Part shown: piece by piece, positions 35,701 through 43,378 of the stretch
Position numbering within the stretch: the first letter of the stretch is position 1
How the letters are laid out: each line of letters begins with the position of its first letter
Source: Ardenticatenaceae bacterium
GTDB taxonomy: Bacteria; Chloroflexota; Anaerolineae; Promineifilales; Promineifilaceae
DNA length: 64,000 bases
Direction: 5' to 3'
Assembly: GCA_011525915.1 (NCBI GenBank)
Contig: WYBM01000058.1
Span: forward strand, 62,001 to 126,000
Program-made: the position numbers and the translations under genes
Notes under the pieces: generated by a model
What the model was told of the DNA's origin: nothing
Seen by the model: only the letters and a program-made list of their open reading frames with translations
Database searches by the model: none

Positions 35701-35840
35701 CATAGACTGTTGAGTATCACAATGGGCTTGCGGGCAGAGGTCGCAGAGGCCACTAGAACTTCGTTGATCATGGCAGTTTCTCGCTGATGAATTAACACGT
35801 CTGCTTCTGTCATTGATTGTTCACTTGTTGGATTGTCCAA
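32718..35840 (-). CDS. GAF-GAF hybrid histidine kinase with two receivers and Hpt
   Basis: 1040 residues, cytosolic. Two GAF sensor domains (about 30-185 and 205-370) are followed by HisKA with NMSHEIRTPLNAIIG, HATPase with NLVNNAVKFT, DTGIGIP and GGTGLGLAIS. Receiver 1 has VDDN and LDMQMPVMDG, receiver 2 has TEDN and MDVQMPGMDG, and the terminal Hpt has AHTLKGSCASMG. The key residues of each domain are intact. The start is uncertain: TTG at 35840 lies 4 bases after the upstream stop, and an ATG at 35813 is the alternative; neither has a strong Shine-Dalgarno. It closely follows the receiver-MinD gene and is surely co-transcribed. Confidence 0.9.
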   Translation of the reverse strand: MDNPTSEQSMTEADVLIHQRETAMINEVLVASATSARKPIVILNSLCEQLAKVFNLPQVTAALLESTRTRLRVVAEYREPERPSALNLVFPVQDDPSSNQIIRSGKPFIATNILADMQLVDMRDALISRGTASLLAVPLIVRQKVIGIIGLESMTPRQFTKQDVKLAQGVAAAASQALENARLYNTAQTELTARRQAEQELSALYRASAQLLNPGNVHELTDQIASSIVQEFDFADCSVLLLNRAFTPDPSGQRTVDLSKFHLKRFAIHGSYAHNVAEVLPLNGPGLIAAAVRTNQIVYSPDVTKDSRYLTGDTRTRSELVVPLHSQKKIIGVLDLQSPQMNAFDSQAQRIVKVYAEHAALALENTRLKDKLRQQVSEAESANRAKSEFLANMSHEIRTPLNAIIGLTSLLLDTPLTPEQHDYVETTRRSGDALLAIINDILDFSKIEADRLELEKQPFNLQECVEEALDLVASAAAGKGLDLVADIDPAMPILFEGDVTRLRQILVNLVNNAVKFTNQGEVVVLSHGRVLSETLYEVHLTVRDTGIGIPADRMNRLFRSFSQVDASTTREYGGTGLGLAISKRLAELMGGEMWVESEYGKGSAFHFTITLGRIAEQPDQSPAEGQDYLKERRLLIVDDNETNRMILQRQAEAWQMIPQAFASGEEVLAAFKQGSIFDVAILDMQMPVMDGAMLAKHIRAIHQKLPLILLTSLGQREIENVELFDAYLNKPVKSSPLFDTLVHVFSKHHKVAKRVKTANQFDATMGEKHPLRILLTEDNAINQKVALRILERLGYRADVAGNGLESLEALQRQHYDVVLMDVQMPGMDGLEATQCIRYDWAEDKQPYIIAMTANALAGDREKYLAHGMDDYVSKPVRVEELVSALYRCPARKVQTNKLDSIFPDEQADLFQLPTAVPPPSDDRTDQWPIDMNTIKKMLGNNAIQIIEELLPMFWEDAGELLDNLSMAAQESDSKTLAHAAHTLKGSCASMGLLSLSEPCQEIEQMARQQQLTGVKSKVADIVKEYKRIKQTLTAVANPAF

Positions 35841-35844
35841 TAGT

Positions 35845-37119
35845 TCATTCTCTGCTTAGAGAGCTGGTAAAAGGTAAGCGTGATTTGTGTTTGCGTTGTG
35901 TTTCATGAAACAGTTGTAGGCGGCTGTTGACCCGCCGCCAGGCCTCACTAGGGGACGCCGGCGGAATACCGCGATCAGTTTCTTTGCTGATGCCAAAAGC
36001 AAAATCTTCCAGTAACCCTGTAACAGGATCATCCGGGTTCTCACACACCACCGGTGTCCCCCGGTTAATAGCGCTTACAAAACGGCGAGATGCAAAAGGG
36101 ATCATCAATGAAATGGGATAGCGTAAAGTCGCTTCGATCTTGTTACGAGGCAAACAACCTTGCTCAAACGTGTGGTTCAAAACCAGCTTGATTTTTTCTT
36201 GGGGATAGTTCAGTTGGGTATAGGTATCCAGGGCAATTGCCGCAGCACGTACCGAAGCAAGTTCCGGCGTCAAAAGCAGTAAGATGAGATTAGACATATC
36301 CAGGGCGTCTAACGTGCTGGAACTGAAGTCGTGGGGTAGGTCAGCCACAATATACTCATATCTGGGCCTTATCACCGTGATAGATTGGCTTAAATGCCCC
36401 TGGCTGATCTCTTCGGCGGCAACGGGCTGTGCCGGGGAAGCGATAAAGTCTAATCCCGTTTCGTGTTTAGTGATGATGCTGGTCAGTGTCAGATAATCAA
36501 TGTCGAGTGGTTCAACGTGAGATAAATTGGCCCAGGTTCGGCGGAGGGGTTTGTTTAACATCAGTGCCACCTGTCCAGCATTGGGTACCATATCTACGAG
36601 CATCGTTGTACTTTGCCATAGATTTCTTAGCGTAACCGCCAGGTTCACCGCCACACTGGAACATCCGGCACCACCGCGCAGGCTGTGAACGACCACAGAG
36701 TGGGCCGTAGCCGTGGCTTCCACCTGCTGTGCCTGGGCTGCTTTTAAGGCTTCTGAGCGCCGTAAGAGGGTTGTGAGCCTGGCCGCCAGTTCCGCTGCCT
36801 CGAACGGCTTGCTAATAATGTCATCTGCCCCCGCTTCAAAAGCCTCTAGTTTATCTTCCAGTTCTGTCTTGCCTGTTAAGACCAAAATGGGCACATGGGC
36901 CAGATCGGGTTCGCGGCGCAGCCGGCGTGTGAATTCAAACCCATCAACACCAGGCATAAAGCGATCCGTGATGATAGCATCTGGTTTGGAACTTTTGAGT
37001 AATTTTAGGGCTTCTAAGCCGCTATTGGCGTTAATGACTTCATACCCTAGTTCTTTTAAGGCTGCGGTAACTACCATCCGAATGAGCCGGTCGTCGTCTA
37101 TTACTAAAATGCGAGTCAT
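35845..37119 (-). CDS. Receiver domain fused to MinD/ParA-like ATPase (CpaE-like)
   Basis: About 424 residues. The N-terminal receiver shows VIDDDRLIRM, a phosphoacceptor in ITDRFMPGVDG, LTGK and SKPFEAAELAARL. From about residue 145 comes a MinD/ParA-fold domain (VVHSLRGGAGCSSVAVNLA, VDMVPNAGQVALML, VADLPHDFS). Its P-loop reads RGGAGCSSVA and lacks the usual lysines of the deviant Walker A (KGGxGKT), so ATP binding is doubtful. CpaE-type proteins place pilus or other polar machines. ATG at 37119 was preferred over an upstream TTG. It heads the two-gene unit with the GAF hybrid kinase. Confidence 0.82.
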   Translation of the reverse strand: MTRILVIDDDRLIRMVVTAALKELGYEVINANSGLEALKLLKSSKPDAIITDRFMPGVDGFEFTRRLRREPDLAHVPILVLTGKTELEDKLEAFEAGADDIISKPFEAAELAARLTTLLRRSEALKAAQAQQVEATATAHSVVVHSLRGGAGCSSVAVNLAVTLRNLWQSTTMLVDMVPNAGQVALMLNKPLRRTWANLSHVEPLDIDYLTLTSIITKHETGLDFIASPAQPVAAEEISQGHLSQSITVIRPRYEYIVADLPHDFSSSTLDALDMSNLILLLLTPELASVRAAAIALDTYTQLNYPQEKIKLVLNHTFEQGCLPRNKIEATLRYPISLMIPFASRRFVSAINRGTPVVCENPDDPVTGLLEDFAFGISKETDRGIPPASPSEAWRRVNSRLQLFHETQRKHKSRLPFTSSLSRE

Positions 37120-37444
37120 TGTTCTTGCCAATGGCCTGGCGATTCGCAAGTTGATGGAATCACCAAACTCAGGTTATGGACATTAATACGCCCCACTGTA
37201 TTTGTCTATATCTTGTTAACATCGGAGATACCCACAGCTTTTATAAAAGATATAGTCCGATAGTAACCAGACTCTACTGGCACTGCTTGTAGATTCTCAG
37301 TGGGTGAGGTGAAAAGTTGGTGCGGTGTGAGAATTTTATATCGTTATTTTATAACGTAGAGCATGACTGACACTCCCGCTTGAGTACCAAATAGTGTATT
37401 GTTAGGTTCTTTTTGTTATATCTTTGGTACTAGGCGAAGGCATT
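37120..37444. other. Intergenic region between divergent genes
   Basis: These ~325 bp contain no gene. They are AT-richer than the surroundings and separate the minus-strand receiver-MinD gene from the plus-strand oxidoreductase, so they must hold two divergent promoters. I cannot choose -35/-10 pairs with confidence. Confidence 0.5.
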
Positions 37445-38524
37445 ATGGTCGCCGAATACGGCCGTCGTCGTTATACTTTGTCATATGCCACGTCTCTTAC
37501 TAACATTATGCATCAAATTTGGATAAGCAAAGCTGGCCCCCCAGAGGTCCTCAAGTTACAAAATGGCCCTGATCCCATTCCCCGCAGCGGGGAAGTGCGT
37601 ATACGGGTACAGGCCAGCGGTGTCACCTTTGCTGACGTCTTGGGGCGTATGGGTTTGGACCGTGATGCGCCGGCGATTCCTTTTGTGCCCGGTCTGGAAG
37701 TGGCTGGCGTGGTAGATTTGGTAGCCCAGGGAGTGCCCACATTCAAAGAGGGTGACCGTGTTATGGCGCTGACGCAGCATGGAGGGTACAGTGACGTGGT
37801 ATGTGTGCCTTACCGGCAGGTGTACCAGTGCCTGGATTGGATGAGCCCGGAAGATGCGGCCGCCATACCCATTGATTATTTGTTGGCCTATATGATGTTG
37901 GTGGTTATGGGGTCTCTGCGTGCCGGTGACCGGGTTTTGATTCACAATGCAGCTGGAGGTGTGGGGCTGGCCGCTGTGGATATCTGCAAAATTCTGGGCG
38001 CTGAAACGTATGGCACCACCTCGCCGGACAAGCAGGAGTTCCTGTTGGCGCGGGGCCTGCATCATCCTATTGATTACCGCAATGTTGATTATGAACGGGT
38101 GGTGCTGGATTTAACAGGAGGGCGGGGGGTACATATTGTGCTGGATCCCCTGGGTGGTATCCATTGGCCCAAAAACTACAGACTGCTGCTGCCTACCGGA
38201 CGGTTGATCCATTTTGGCGTGTCCAGCCTGGCGCCAAGGAAAAAACGCTCCTGGTGGCGTTATTGGCGGGGCATGTTAATGTTACCATTGTACACACCTT
38301 TGCGGTTGATGCGTGATAATAAAGCCGTTATGGGCGTGAATTTGTCCCATTTATGGGCCCATGGGTCGTTGCAACGGCCGTGGTTAGAACAAATTATTGC
38401 CTGGTATGATGAAGCGCTCTTCCGCCCACATGTGGACAAGGTGTTTCCTTTTACGGAAGTGGCGGCGGCCCATCACTACCTTCAAGACCGCAAAAACAAG
38501 GGGAAAATCTTGTTGACGCCCTAG
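37445..38524 (+). CDS. Zinc-independent MDR-family oxidoreductase (quinone oxidoreductase / VAT-1-like)
   Basis: About 359 residues of the medium-chain dehydrogenase/reductase superfamily. The catalytic-domain start reads IWISKAGPPEVLKL, then GEVRIRVQASGVTFADVL and PFVPGLEVAGVV. The NADPH-binding domain has VLIHNAAGGVGLAAVDICK. The zinc ligands of alcohol dehydrogenases are absent, as in quinone reductases and synaptic-vesicle VAT-1 relatives. The ATG at 37445 is preceded by GGCGAAGG, but homologues usually start near the MHQIW at 37508, so the start is uncertain. It stands alone and ends at a TCAGT repeat element. Confidence 0.82.
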   Translation: MVAEYGRRRYTLSYATSLTNIMHQIWISKAGPPEVLKLQNGPDPIPRSGEVRIRVQASGVTFADVLGRMGLDRDAPAIPFVPGLEVAGVVDLVAQGVPTFKEGDRVMALTQHGGYSDVVCVPYRQVYQCLDWMSPEDAAAIPIDYLLAYMMLVVMGSLRAGDRVLIHNAAGGVGLAAVDICKILGAETYGTTSPDKQEFLLARGLHHPIDYRNVDYERVVLDLTGGRGVHIVLDPLGGIHWPKNYRLLLPTGRLIHFGVSSLAPRKKRSWWRYWRGMLMLPLYTPLRLMRDNKAVMGVNLSHLWAHGSLQRPWLEQIIAWYDEALFRPHVDKVFPFTEVAAAHHYLQDRKNKGKILLTP

Positions 38525-38526
38525 TG

Positions 38527-38620
38527 TCAGTTTTCAGTGTTCAGTGGCCAGTGTGCAGTGCTGGCCTATCTCTGGCAATAGTGTACTGAACACTGGTTAC
38601 TGACTTCTGATGACTAGTAC
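38527..38620 (+). repeat. TCAGT-rich hairpin repeat, copy 2
   Basis: TCAGTTTTCAGTGTTCAGTG forms heptad-like units. CAGTGTTCAGT is perfectly complementary to the later ACTGAACACTG. The middle CAGTGCTGGCCTATCTCTGG is shared with copy 1, and the end GGTTACTGACTTCTGAT with copy 3. It sits between two convergent genes and may act as a bidirectional transcription stop. Confidence 0.8.
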
Positions 38621-38636
38621 GAGTGTGACTGGCCCA

Positions 38637-39194
38637 TCAGGCCGCTTTACGGCGGCGCCATTCTAACCCCAGACCGGCGGCAAACACGCTCATGCCGGCC
38701 ACGGCCGTCATCACCACTCCTATGGGCCAGCTAGCAGTGGCTGCGCCACCCGAAGCCGGCAAGACGATAATGGCATTGGTTCCCTGGCTGACACAGAAAT
38801 TGACATCTGTTTGCACCAGACCTGGCTCTGGCAGCACCGGCACGTACAATGGATTTTTTGAGGTAACAATCCATTTGGTAGCATCAGGGCGGGCGGTGAC
38901 CTCCCAAATGCTTTGCCCGGCGGCAGCCAACCCAAAGGTGCCATTGTCGCCAGTAGTTAAAGTGACCACGGTGGCCTTATCACTGCTCACAAAAACAATT
39001 TCCACGCCTGGGACAGGGTCTTCACCGGCGATACCGGTATTCACACAACGGCCGTCACTATTCACATCCTTATACACACCACCACGTATGGTGCCGCGTT
39101 GTTCTGTACCCTGCGCCTGAACCGTGGCTGCTGCCAACAGCAGTAACCCCACAACCACGGCCGTGATGATGCCTTGACTCTTCCAATCTCTCAT
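38637..39194 (-). CDS. Sortase-anchored surface protein (LPASG motif)
   Basis: 185 residues. A Sec signal peptide (hydrophobic core VVVGLLLLAAATVQAQ) is followed by a single SdrD-B/Cna-B-like beta domain (GTIRGGVYKDVNSDGRC, then GDNGTFGLAA). The C-terminus has VLPASGG, a hydrophobic stretch PIGVVMTAVAGMSVFAAGLG and a positively charged tail RRRK. This is the layout of a cell-wall sorting signal, with LPASG in place of LPxTG. AAGGAGG precedes the ATG at 39194. The gene directly follows the sortase gene, so it is very probably that enzyme's dedicated substrate. Confidence 0.8.
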   Translation of the reverse strand: MRDWKSQGIITAVVVGLLLLAAATVQAQGTEQRGTIRGGVYKDVNSDGRCVNTGIAGEDPVPGVEIVFVSSDKATVVTLTTGDNGTFGLAAAGQSIWEVTARPDATKWIVTSKNPLYVPVLPEPGLVQTDVNFCVSQGTNAIIVLPASGGAATASWPIGVVMTAVAGMSVFAAGLGLEWRRRKAA

Positions 39195-39214
39195 ATCAGC
39201 CTCCTTATGGTTCA

Positions 39215-39970
39215 CTAATGTTCCGGCGATGCGTTACTGATCGCCTCTGCTTCTGCGGGGTAAGCGATGATCACCACCCGATGGGAATTGTCTTCATAAG
39301 GCCAGCAAGTGACCAGTGTTAAACGTTCATCGTCCGTTGGCCCTATCCAACGGGCATTCTCCTGGCGCACCGCCAGCGGTTGATCTCGTTCCGGTAAAAG
39401 CTCTATGTCAGAAACAACATAAGTGTAAGCATGCTCCCGATCATAGACAATGACCTCGGCCCCTTCTTCCAGGTTGATCAGGTCACGGAAAACCTCGCCG
39501 TTGATGTTGTGATGCCCGTTTAGAACGGTGTTGCCTGCTTTGCCCAGCGGGGCGCTGGTATTATGCCAGCCGGCCCGGTATTCATCGGGCACCTGCCATT
39601 GGTAATAGATTTGCCCATTGTTTTGCACCTGCACCAGCCCCACGCCGCTGACAGGGGCATCTACGGCCGCATCGGGGATGACAATGCGTTCTGGTTGGCC
39701 TTTGATATACGCCTGGGCCACATCTTCCAGATTGACAAGTGTGTTGGCCCCTTCTTCCAGAGGCGTTTCTGGCAGTAAAGCAATATCGTCTGTGGCTGCC
39801 TGGGCAGCGGCCGTAGGCACTGTGGCCGCCTGAATGCGTGCTACCATGGGTGCTGGTTCCCTGGATACCACCACAAAGATGGCCACGGCCGTGCCTAGGA
39901 TGATCAGGCCCATCACCATAAAAACCACACCCAGTGGTATGACAGTCTCATTGTTTTGCCGCTTTGCCAT
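39215..39970 (-). CDS. Sortase (cysteine transpeptidase)
   Basis: 251 residues with an N-terminal membrane anchor (VIPLGVVFMVMGLIILGTAVA region), a spacer of about 80 residues and a C-terminal sortase barrel. Catalytic His is in LNGHHNINGEVF, catalytic Cys in LTLVTCWPYED, and the Arg in SHRVVI. Sortases cut sorting signals of surface proteins and join them to cell-wall or other nucleophiles. The adjacent downstream gene encodes an LPASG protein. The ATG at 39970 has no Shine-Dalgarno and sits 7 bases behind a -10 box, suggesting a leaderless mRNA. Confidence 0.88.
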   Translation of the reverse strand: MAKRQNNETVIPLGVVFMVMGLIILGTAVAIFVVVSREPAPMVARIQAATVPTAAAQAATDDIALLPETPLEEGANTLVNLEDVAQAYIKGQPERIVIPDAAVDAPVSGVGLVQVQNNGQIYYQWQVPDEYRAGWHNTSAPLGKAGNTVLNGHHNINGEVFRDLINLEEGAEVIVYDREHAYTYVVSDIELLPERDQPLAVRQENARWIGPTDDERLTLVTCWPYEDNSHRVVIIAYPAEAEAISNASPEH

Positions 39971-39977
39971 GCCGCGT

Positions 39978-40006
39978 AGTATAAACGACATGCGCGGTTA
40001 TGTAAA
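39978..40006 (-). promoter_or_regulatory. Promoter of the sortase operon, leaderless
   Basis: On the minus strand TTTACA (40006-40001), a 17-bp spacer and TATACT (39983-39978). The predicted transcription start coincides with the ATG at 39970. Confidence 0.65.
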
Positions 40007-40098
40007 GAAAATTGGCGGGCCGACGCCCGCCGGGCACAGAAGGTCTGTTTTGATCTGACCGCCTTGTTTTGCCGTATGCCGGCCATTGTCTGATAGTG

Positions 40099-40842
40099 TC
40101 ATTGGGTCACCTGGGCCACCAGGGCCGGCAATATTTCCCCGGCAGGGCCGGGCAACACGTAAGTGGCATAAGGCGTCAGAGGAGTGGGGTGCGGGTTAAT
40201 TTCCACAACCGTGATGCGACGCTGGTGTGCTTCAATGGGCAGAGACGCCGCCGGCTGCACCAGGGCAGAGGTGCCAATAGAGAGGAAGATGTCACACGTA
40301 CGGGCCGCGTTTACGGCCGTGTGTAAAGCCACGGCCGGTAAGCTTTCACCAAACCAGACTACGTCTGGGCGCAAGGCACTGCCACACACCGGGCAATATG
40401 GCTGCACGTCTGTTTCCTCTTCCCAATGGTCAACCGGATGGTCATGATCAAAACATTTTATGCGTTTAATATTGCCATGCAGTTCAATGACGTTCTGGCT
40501 GCCGGCCTGAGCATGCAGCCCATCTACATTTTGGGTGATGAGCGTGAAGTGTGGCGTAAAACGTTCCAGCGTCACCAGGGCATGATGGCCGGGGTTAGGC
40601 ACAGCTTGGGCCACCAGCCCCCGCCGCCAGGCATACCATGCCCATACCAGCTGGGGGTTCTGCTGAAAGGCCCGGCGTGTCGCCAACTCCTGAGGATCAT
40701 ATTGTGCCCACAATCCGGTTTGGGCATCACGAAACGTGGGCACGCCGCTTTCCGCCGAGATGCCGGCACCCGTTAATACCGCGACTTGTCTGGCGGTGCG
40801 AAGCTGCTCAATGAGCCCCTGTGGTATATGAAAAGCACTCAT
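40099..40842 (-). CDS. cobB: Sir2-family NAD-dependent protein deacylase
   Basis: A 247-residue sirtuin. The NAD-binding block reads LTGAGISAESGVPTFRD, followed by TQNVDGLH and the catalytic His in ELHGNIKR. WYAWRR contains the Tyr-x-x-Arg pair that in SIRT5 and E. coli CobB contacts succinyl/malonyl lysine, so desuccinylation is likely besides deacetylation. The zinc site has CPVC in the second half but only one Cys in the first half (KCFDHDH), so a His may replace a cysteine. The stop codon lies 2 bp before the 3' side of the mgtE frame start order, that is, sir2 lies directly downstream... of nothing else on this strand than mgtE, whose stop is 2 bp away from its start. Confidence 0.87.
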   Translation of the reverse strand: MSAFHIPQGLIEQLRTARQVAVLTGAGISAESGVPTFRDAQTGLWAQYDPQELATRRAFQQNPQLVWAWYAWRRGLVAQAVPNPGHHALVTLERFTPHFTLITQNVDGLHAQAGSQNVIELHGNIKRIKCFDHDHPVDHWEEETDVQPYCPVCGSALRPDVVWFGESLPAVALHTAVNAARTCDIFLSIGTSALVQPAASLPIEAHQRRITVVEINPHPTPLTPYATYVLPGPAGEILPALVAQVTQ

Positions 40843-40844
40843 TT

Positions 40845-42206
40845 TTATAACCCCAAAAGTTGTCTGGACAGTAAAAAGTAAATCAGCAAACCGGTGGCAT
40901 CCACAATGGTGGTAATCATGGGGCCGCTAATGACGGCCGGGTCAATGTGCAGCCTGTCAGCCAGGGTGGGAACCAGCGTGGCTACCGTGGTAGACCAGAC
41001 AACAACGGCTGGTAAGGTAAAGGCCACTACCAGGGCAAATTCATAGCCCAAATGCTGGTAAAAAAGCCGGACATAGATAACCCCCATCACGCTCATCACC
41101 AGGCCTAACAGCAAGCCTACAGACACCTCACGTCGCCAGGCAGCGGCTACATTGCTGAACCGCACCTCGTCCAAAGTAATGGCGCGGATGATAGTCGCCA
41201 CCGTTTGTGAACCGGCGTTACCCCCGGTGCCAATGACCAGCGGTATAAAGATGGTGAGGGCTACCATGGCTTCCAACACCTCTTGGAAGAGGGTGGTTAC
41301 TGTACCCGTTAATGTCGCGGCCAGAAATAAGATCAACAGCCAGCCGGCGCGTTTGCGAAAGACCTGAAAAATAGAAAGCGCAAAATAAGGTTGATCCAGC
41401 GGCTCAGAACCACCCAGCCGTTGAATGTCTTCTGTAGCCTCTTCTTCCAAAATGTCCAGCACATCGTCAGCGGTGACCACGCCTAACAGGCGTCTTTTTT
41501 CATCGACGACGGGCATGACAAAGAAGTCATACCGCGAGACCATTTCCGCCAGTTCTTCCTGGTCGGCCGTTACTGGTACAGAGACAATGTCCTCAATCAT
41601 AAGTGATTCGATGGTGCGGTCTGGCTGGGCCATGATCAGTTGGCGCAGAGGCACGACGCCAATCAGCCGGTTATCGCGATCGACCACATATAAATAGTGC
41701 AGCGTTTCCGCGTCTTCCAGGGAGCGCAGGTAGTCAAAGGTTTCTGCCACGGTCCATTGGCGGCGCAGCGCCGCCACATCCCGGGCCATAAGGCGGCCGG
41801 CCGTTTCTTCTTCATACCCCAGATGTTCCTGGACTTCAGCCGCCTCTTCCGGTTCCATGAGGCCAATGAGCCGATCAGACACCTCATCGGGCAGATCTTC
41901 CAGGAATTCCACGGCATCATCTACTGGCAGTTCATCTAGCAAGTCAGCCAGGCGTTCATCGTCTACTTTTTCTACCAGTTCCTGGCGCACAGGGCTGCCG
42001 GTTTCATCCAGCACTTCACTGGCCACCTCCACCGGCAGCAGCTCAAAGACGGCGACGGCATGTTCTGTATCCAGCTCATCTAATAATGTAGCGATATCTA
42101 CCGGGTGCAGCCGGGCTAACAGATTTTGCAGCGCCAATACATTGTTTTCGGCCATAAGCCGTTCAATTTCTTCAATTTCCAGGGGAAAGATTTTGGCTTC
42201 GTCCAT
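40845..42206 (-). CDS. mgtE: Magnesium transporter MgtE
   Basis: About 453 residues. An N-terminal superhelical domain (LHPVDIATLLDELDTEHAV and similar repeats) is followed by two CBS domains (around 130-255) and a five-helix membrane domain with FIPLVIGTGGNAGSQTVATI, the conserved pore motif. It imports Mg2+, and in homologues the cytosolic domains close the pore at high Mg2+. I chose the ATG at 42206, where GGAGA lies upstream; a longer frame reaching 42386 has no family support. A TATAAT box (42308-42303, minus strand) lies about 100 bases upstream. The sirtuin gene follows immediately. Confidence 0.9.
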   Translation of the reverse strand: MDEAKIFPLEIEEIERLMAENNVLALQNLLARLHPVDIATLLDELDTEHAVAVFELLPVEVASEVLDETGSPVRQELVEKVDDERLADLLDELPVDDAVEFLEDLPDEVSDRLIGLMEPEEAAEVQEHLGYEEETAGRLMARDVAALRRQWTVAETFDYLRSLEDAETLHYLYVVDRDNRLIGVVPLRQLIMAQPDRTIESLMIEDIVSVPVTADQEELAEMVSRYDFFVMPVVDEKRRLLGVVTADDVLDILEEEATEDIQRLGGSEPLDQPYFALSIFQVFRKRAGWLLILFLAATLTGTVTTLFQEVLEAMVALTIFIPLVIGTGGNAGSQTVATIIRAITLDEVRFSNVAAAWRREVSVGLLLGLVMSVMGVIYVRLFYQHLGYEFALVVAFTLPAVVVWSTTVATLVPTLADRLHIDPAVISGPMITTIVDATGLLIYFLLSRQLLGL

Positions 42207-42355
42207 GACTATTTCTCCAAGAATTGGTTGACAATATCTGATGGTGGAGATGTCCCCAACAACCCTGAGTAGAATGGGTAGGGGTTGGTAGACACGGCCG
42301 TGATTATACTGTGTCATCTGACCCCCCGCACACCCAAAACGACTAGCAGTCTGCC

Positions 42356-42376
42356 CAATTCCTGTTAAAATCAGGC
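42356..42376 (+). repeat. Direct repeat, left copy, containing an extended -10 promoter
   Basis: The 21 bases CAATTCCTGTTAAAATCAGGC are identical to 43379-43399, with further similarity on both sides (GAC.. .GCAGTC before, TCT.ACA after). The core TG-T-TAAAAT (42363-42371) is an extended -10 box, about 50 bases before the first gene of the AbiEii-like module. Confidence 0.8.
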
Positions 42377-42425
42377 TGTCTAACAAGATCAGATCTGGGC
42401 TTCATTTTCAGTTGAAGAATATAGT

Positions 42426-42716
42426 ATGTTACTTACACCTGGTGGATTACCAGTTAGTTTGCGTCCGACTTTCCAAGAGTATGTTCTGGAAAATCTCGAC
42501 CTAAACAGAGATGCCTTTACCATCATTGAAAGAACCCTGGCTTACGGTCAGCGTGATGAGTTGCGTTGGCTCTTTTCTGTTTATGGCGCTGACAAACTGG
42601 CTGCATGGGTCCAACAATCAGGCTGGCGTCTATTACCGCGTCGCCGGTTGTTGTTCTGGGGCGCTTACTTTAGCCTGGAGAATTTGCCGCAAAGGAAAGG
42701 AGCTTGGCCACATTAA
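42426..42716 (+). CDS. DUF6922-like protein, putative antitoxin partner of the nucleotidyltransferase
   Basis: A 96-residue protein, Arg/Leu-rich and helical, with ERTLAYGQRDELRWLFSVYG. It resembles small proteins of the DUF6922 type that precede AbiEii-like nucleotidyltransferases; that assignment is from memory of the family and not certain. It has no signal peptide. It overlaps the next gene by 13 bp, so the two are translationally coupled. By position it would be the antitoxin or regulatory partner. The Shine-Dalgarno before the ATG is weak. Confidence 0.65.
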   Translation: MLLTPGGLPVSLRPTFQEYVLENLDLNRDAFTIIERTLAYGQRDELRWLFSVYGADKLAAWVQQSGWRLLPRRRLLFWGAYFSLENLPQRKGAWPH

Positions 42717-43363
42717 TCAACCCCCATTGGGAGACCATCCCCTTTGACCTACGCGAGATTTTGCTGCGGCTGGAGAAATTCCCATTTACTCACCAATTCT
42801 ATCTGGCCGGCGGTACAGCATTATCTTTACAGCTAGGTCATCGCACCTCAGTCGATCTTGACTTTTTTATCACCAGTGATGAAGTCGCCGACGAACTGCG
42901 CCAGGTCATCGTTAATCAATTAGTCCCCGAGTTTTCTGTTTCGCAGGTGGATGCAGGTTTGGGAGGGATGCTTTTCACTATTCAAAATAACCGCGTTGGC
43001 TTTTATAGCTATAGCTATCCCTTGCTTGCTCCCCCGATAAATCTGGGAAGTATCCCTCTGGCAACTGTTTTAGATATTGCTCTGATGAAAATGGATGCCG
43101 TTGCCGGGCGTGGTAGTCGTAAAGATTTTGTTGATCTTTACTTTATAGTCCAACAACATCCGTTAGAAGATCTCCTGCGGCGGGGAAAGGACAAGTACCC
43201 GTTTGTAAAGGATTTTGCCATGATGGTATTGACGGCTCTAACTGATTTCACCAATGCCGACCGGCAGTCTGAGATTAAAACGACACCTGAAGTAATCTGG
43301 GAATCAGTCAAACAATTTTTTGTGGCCGAAGCTCAACGTATCGGCCATCATTGGTTTGAATAA
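42704..43363 (+). CDS. AbiEii-type nucleotidyltransferase (putative toxin)
   Basis: 219 residues. FYLAGGTALSLQLGHRTSVD followed by LDFF contains the GG-x-ALxLQLGHR-DLDF signature of AbiEii/MenT-like nucleotidyltransferases; the Asp pair is the likely metal site. LMKMDAVAGRGSRKDFVDLY is the second conserved block. Related toxins transfer nucleotides to tRNA or other targets, and the AbiE system gives phage resistance. A TTG start at 42704 is preceded by AAAGGAAAGGAG. Together with the preceding gene it forms a compact module whose flanks carry a duplicated promoter segment, suggesting acquisition by insertion. Confidence 0.78.
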   Translation: MATLINPHWETIPFDLREILLRLEKFPFTHQFYLAGGTALSLQLGHRTSVDLDFFITSDEVADELRQVIVNQLVPEFSVSQVDAGLGGMLFTIQNNRVGFYSYSYPLLAPPINLGSIPLATVLDIALMKMDAVAGRGSRKDFVDLYFIVQQHPLEDLLRRGKDKYPFVKDFAMMVLTALTDFTNADRQSEIKTTPEVIWESVKQFFVAEAQRIGHHWFE

Positions 43364-43378
43364 GACGTGCAGTCCCCT

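Noticed and set aside
37120..37444. Small RNA or riboswitch in the AT-rich divergent spacer
   Set aside because: I found no stable hairpin with T run and no conserved motif, so nothing beyond promoters can be supported.
42207..42425. M-box magnesium riboswitch in front of mgtE
   Set aside because: The ~100-base leader can fold a CCAACCC/GGGTTGTTGG hairpin, but I do not see the conserved M-box core elements or a terminator before the start codon.
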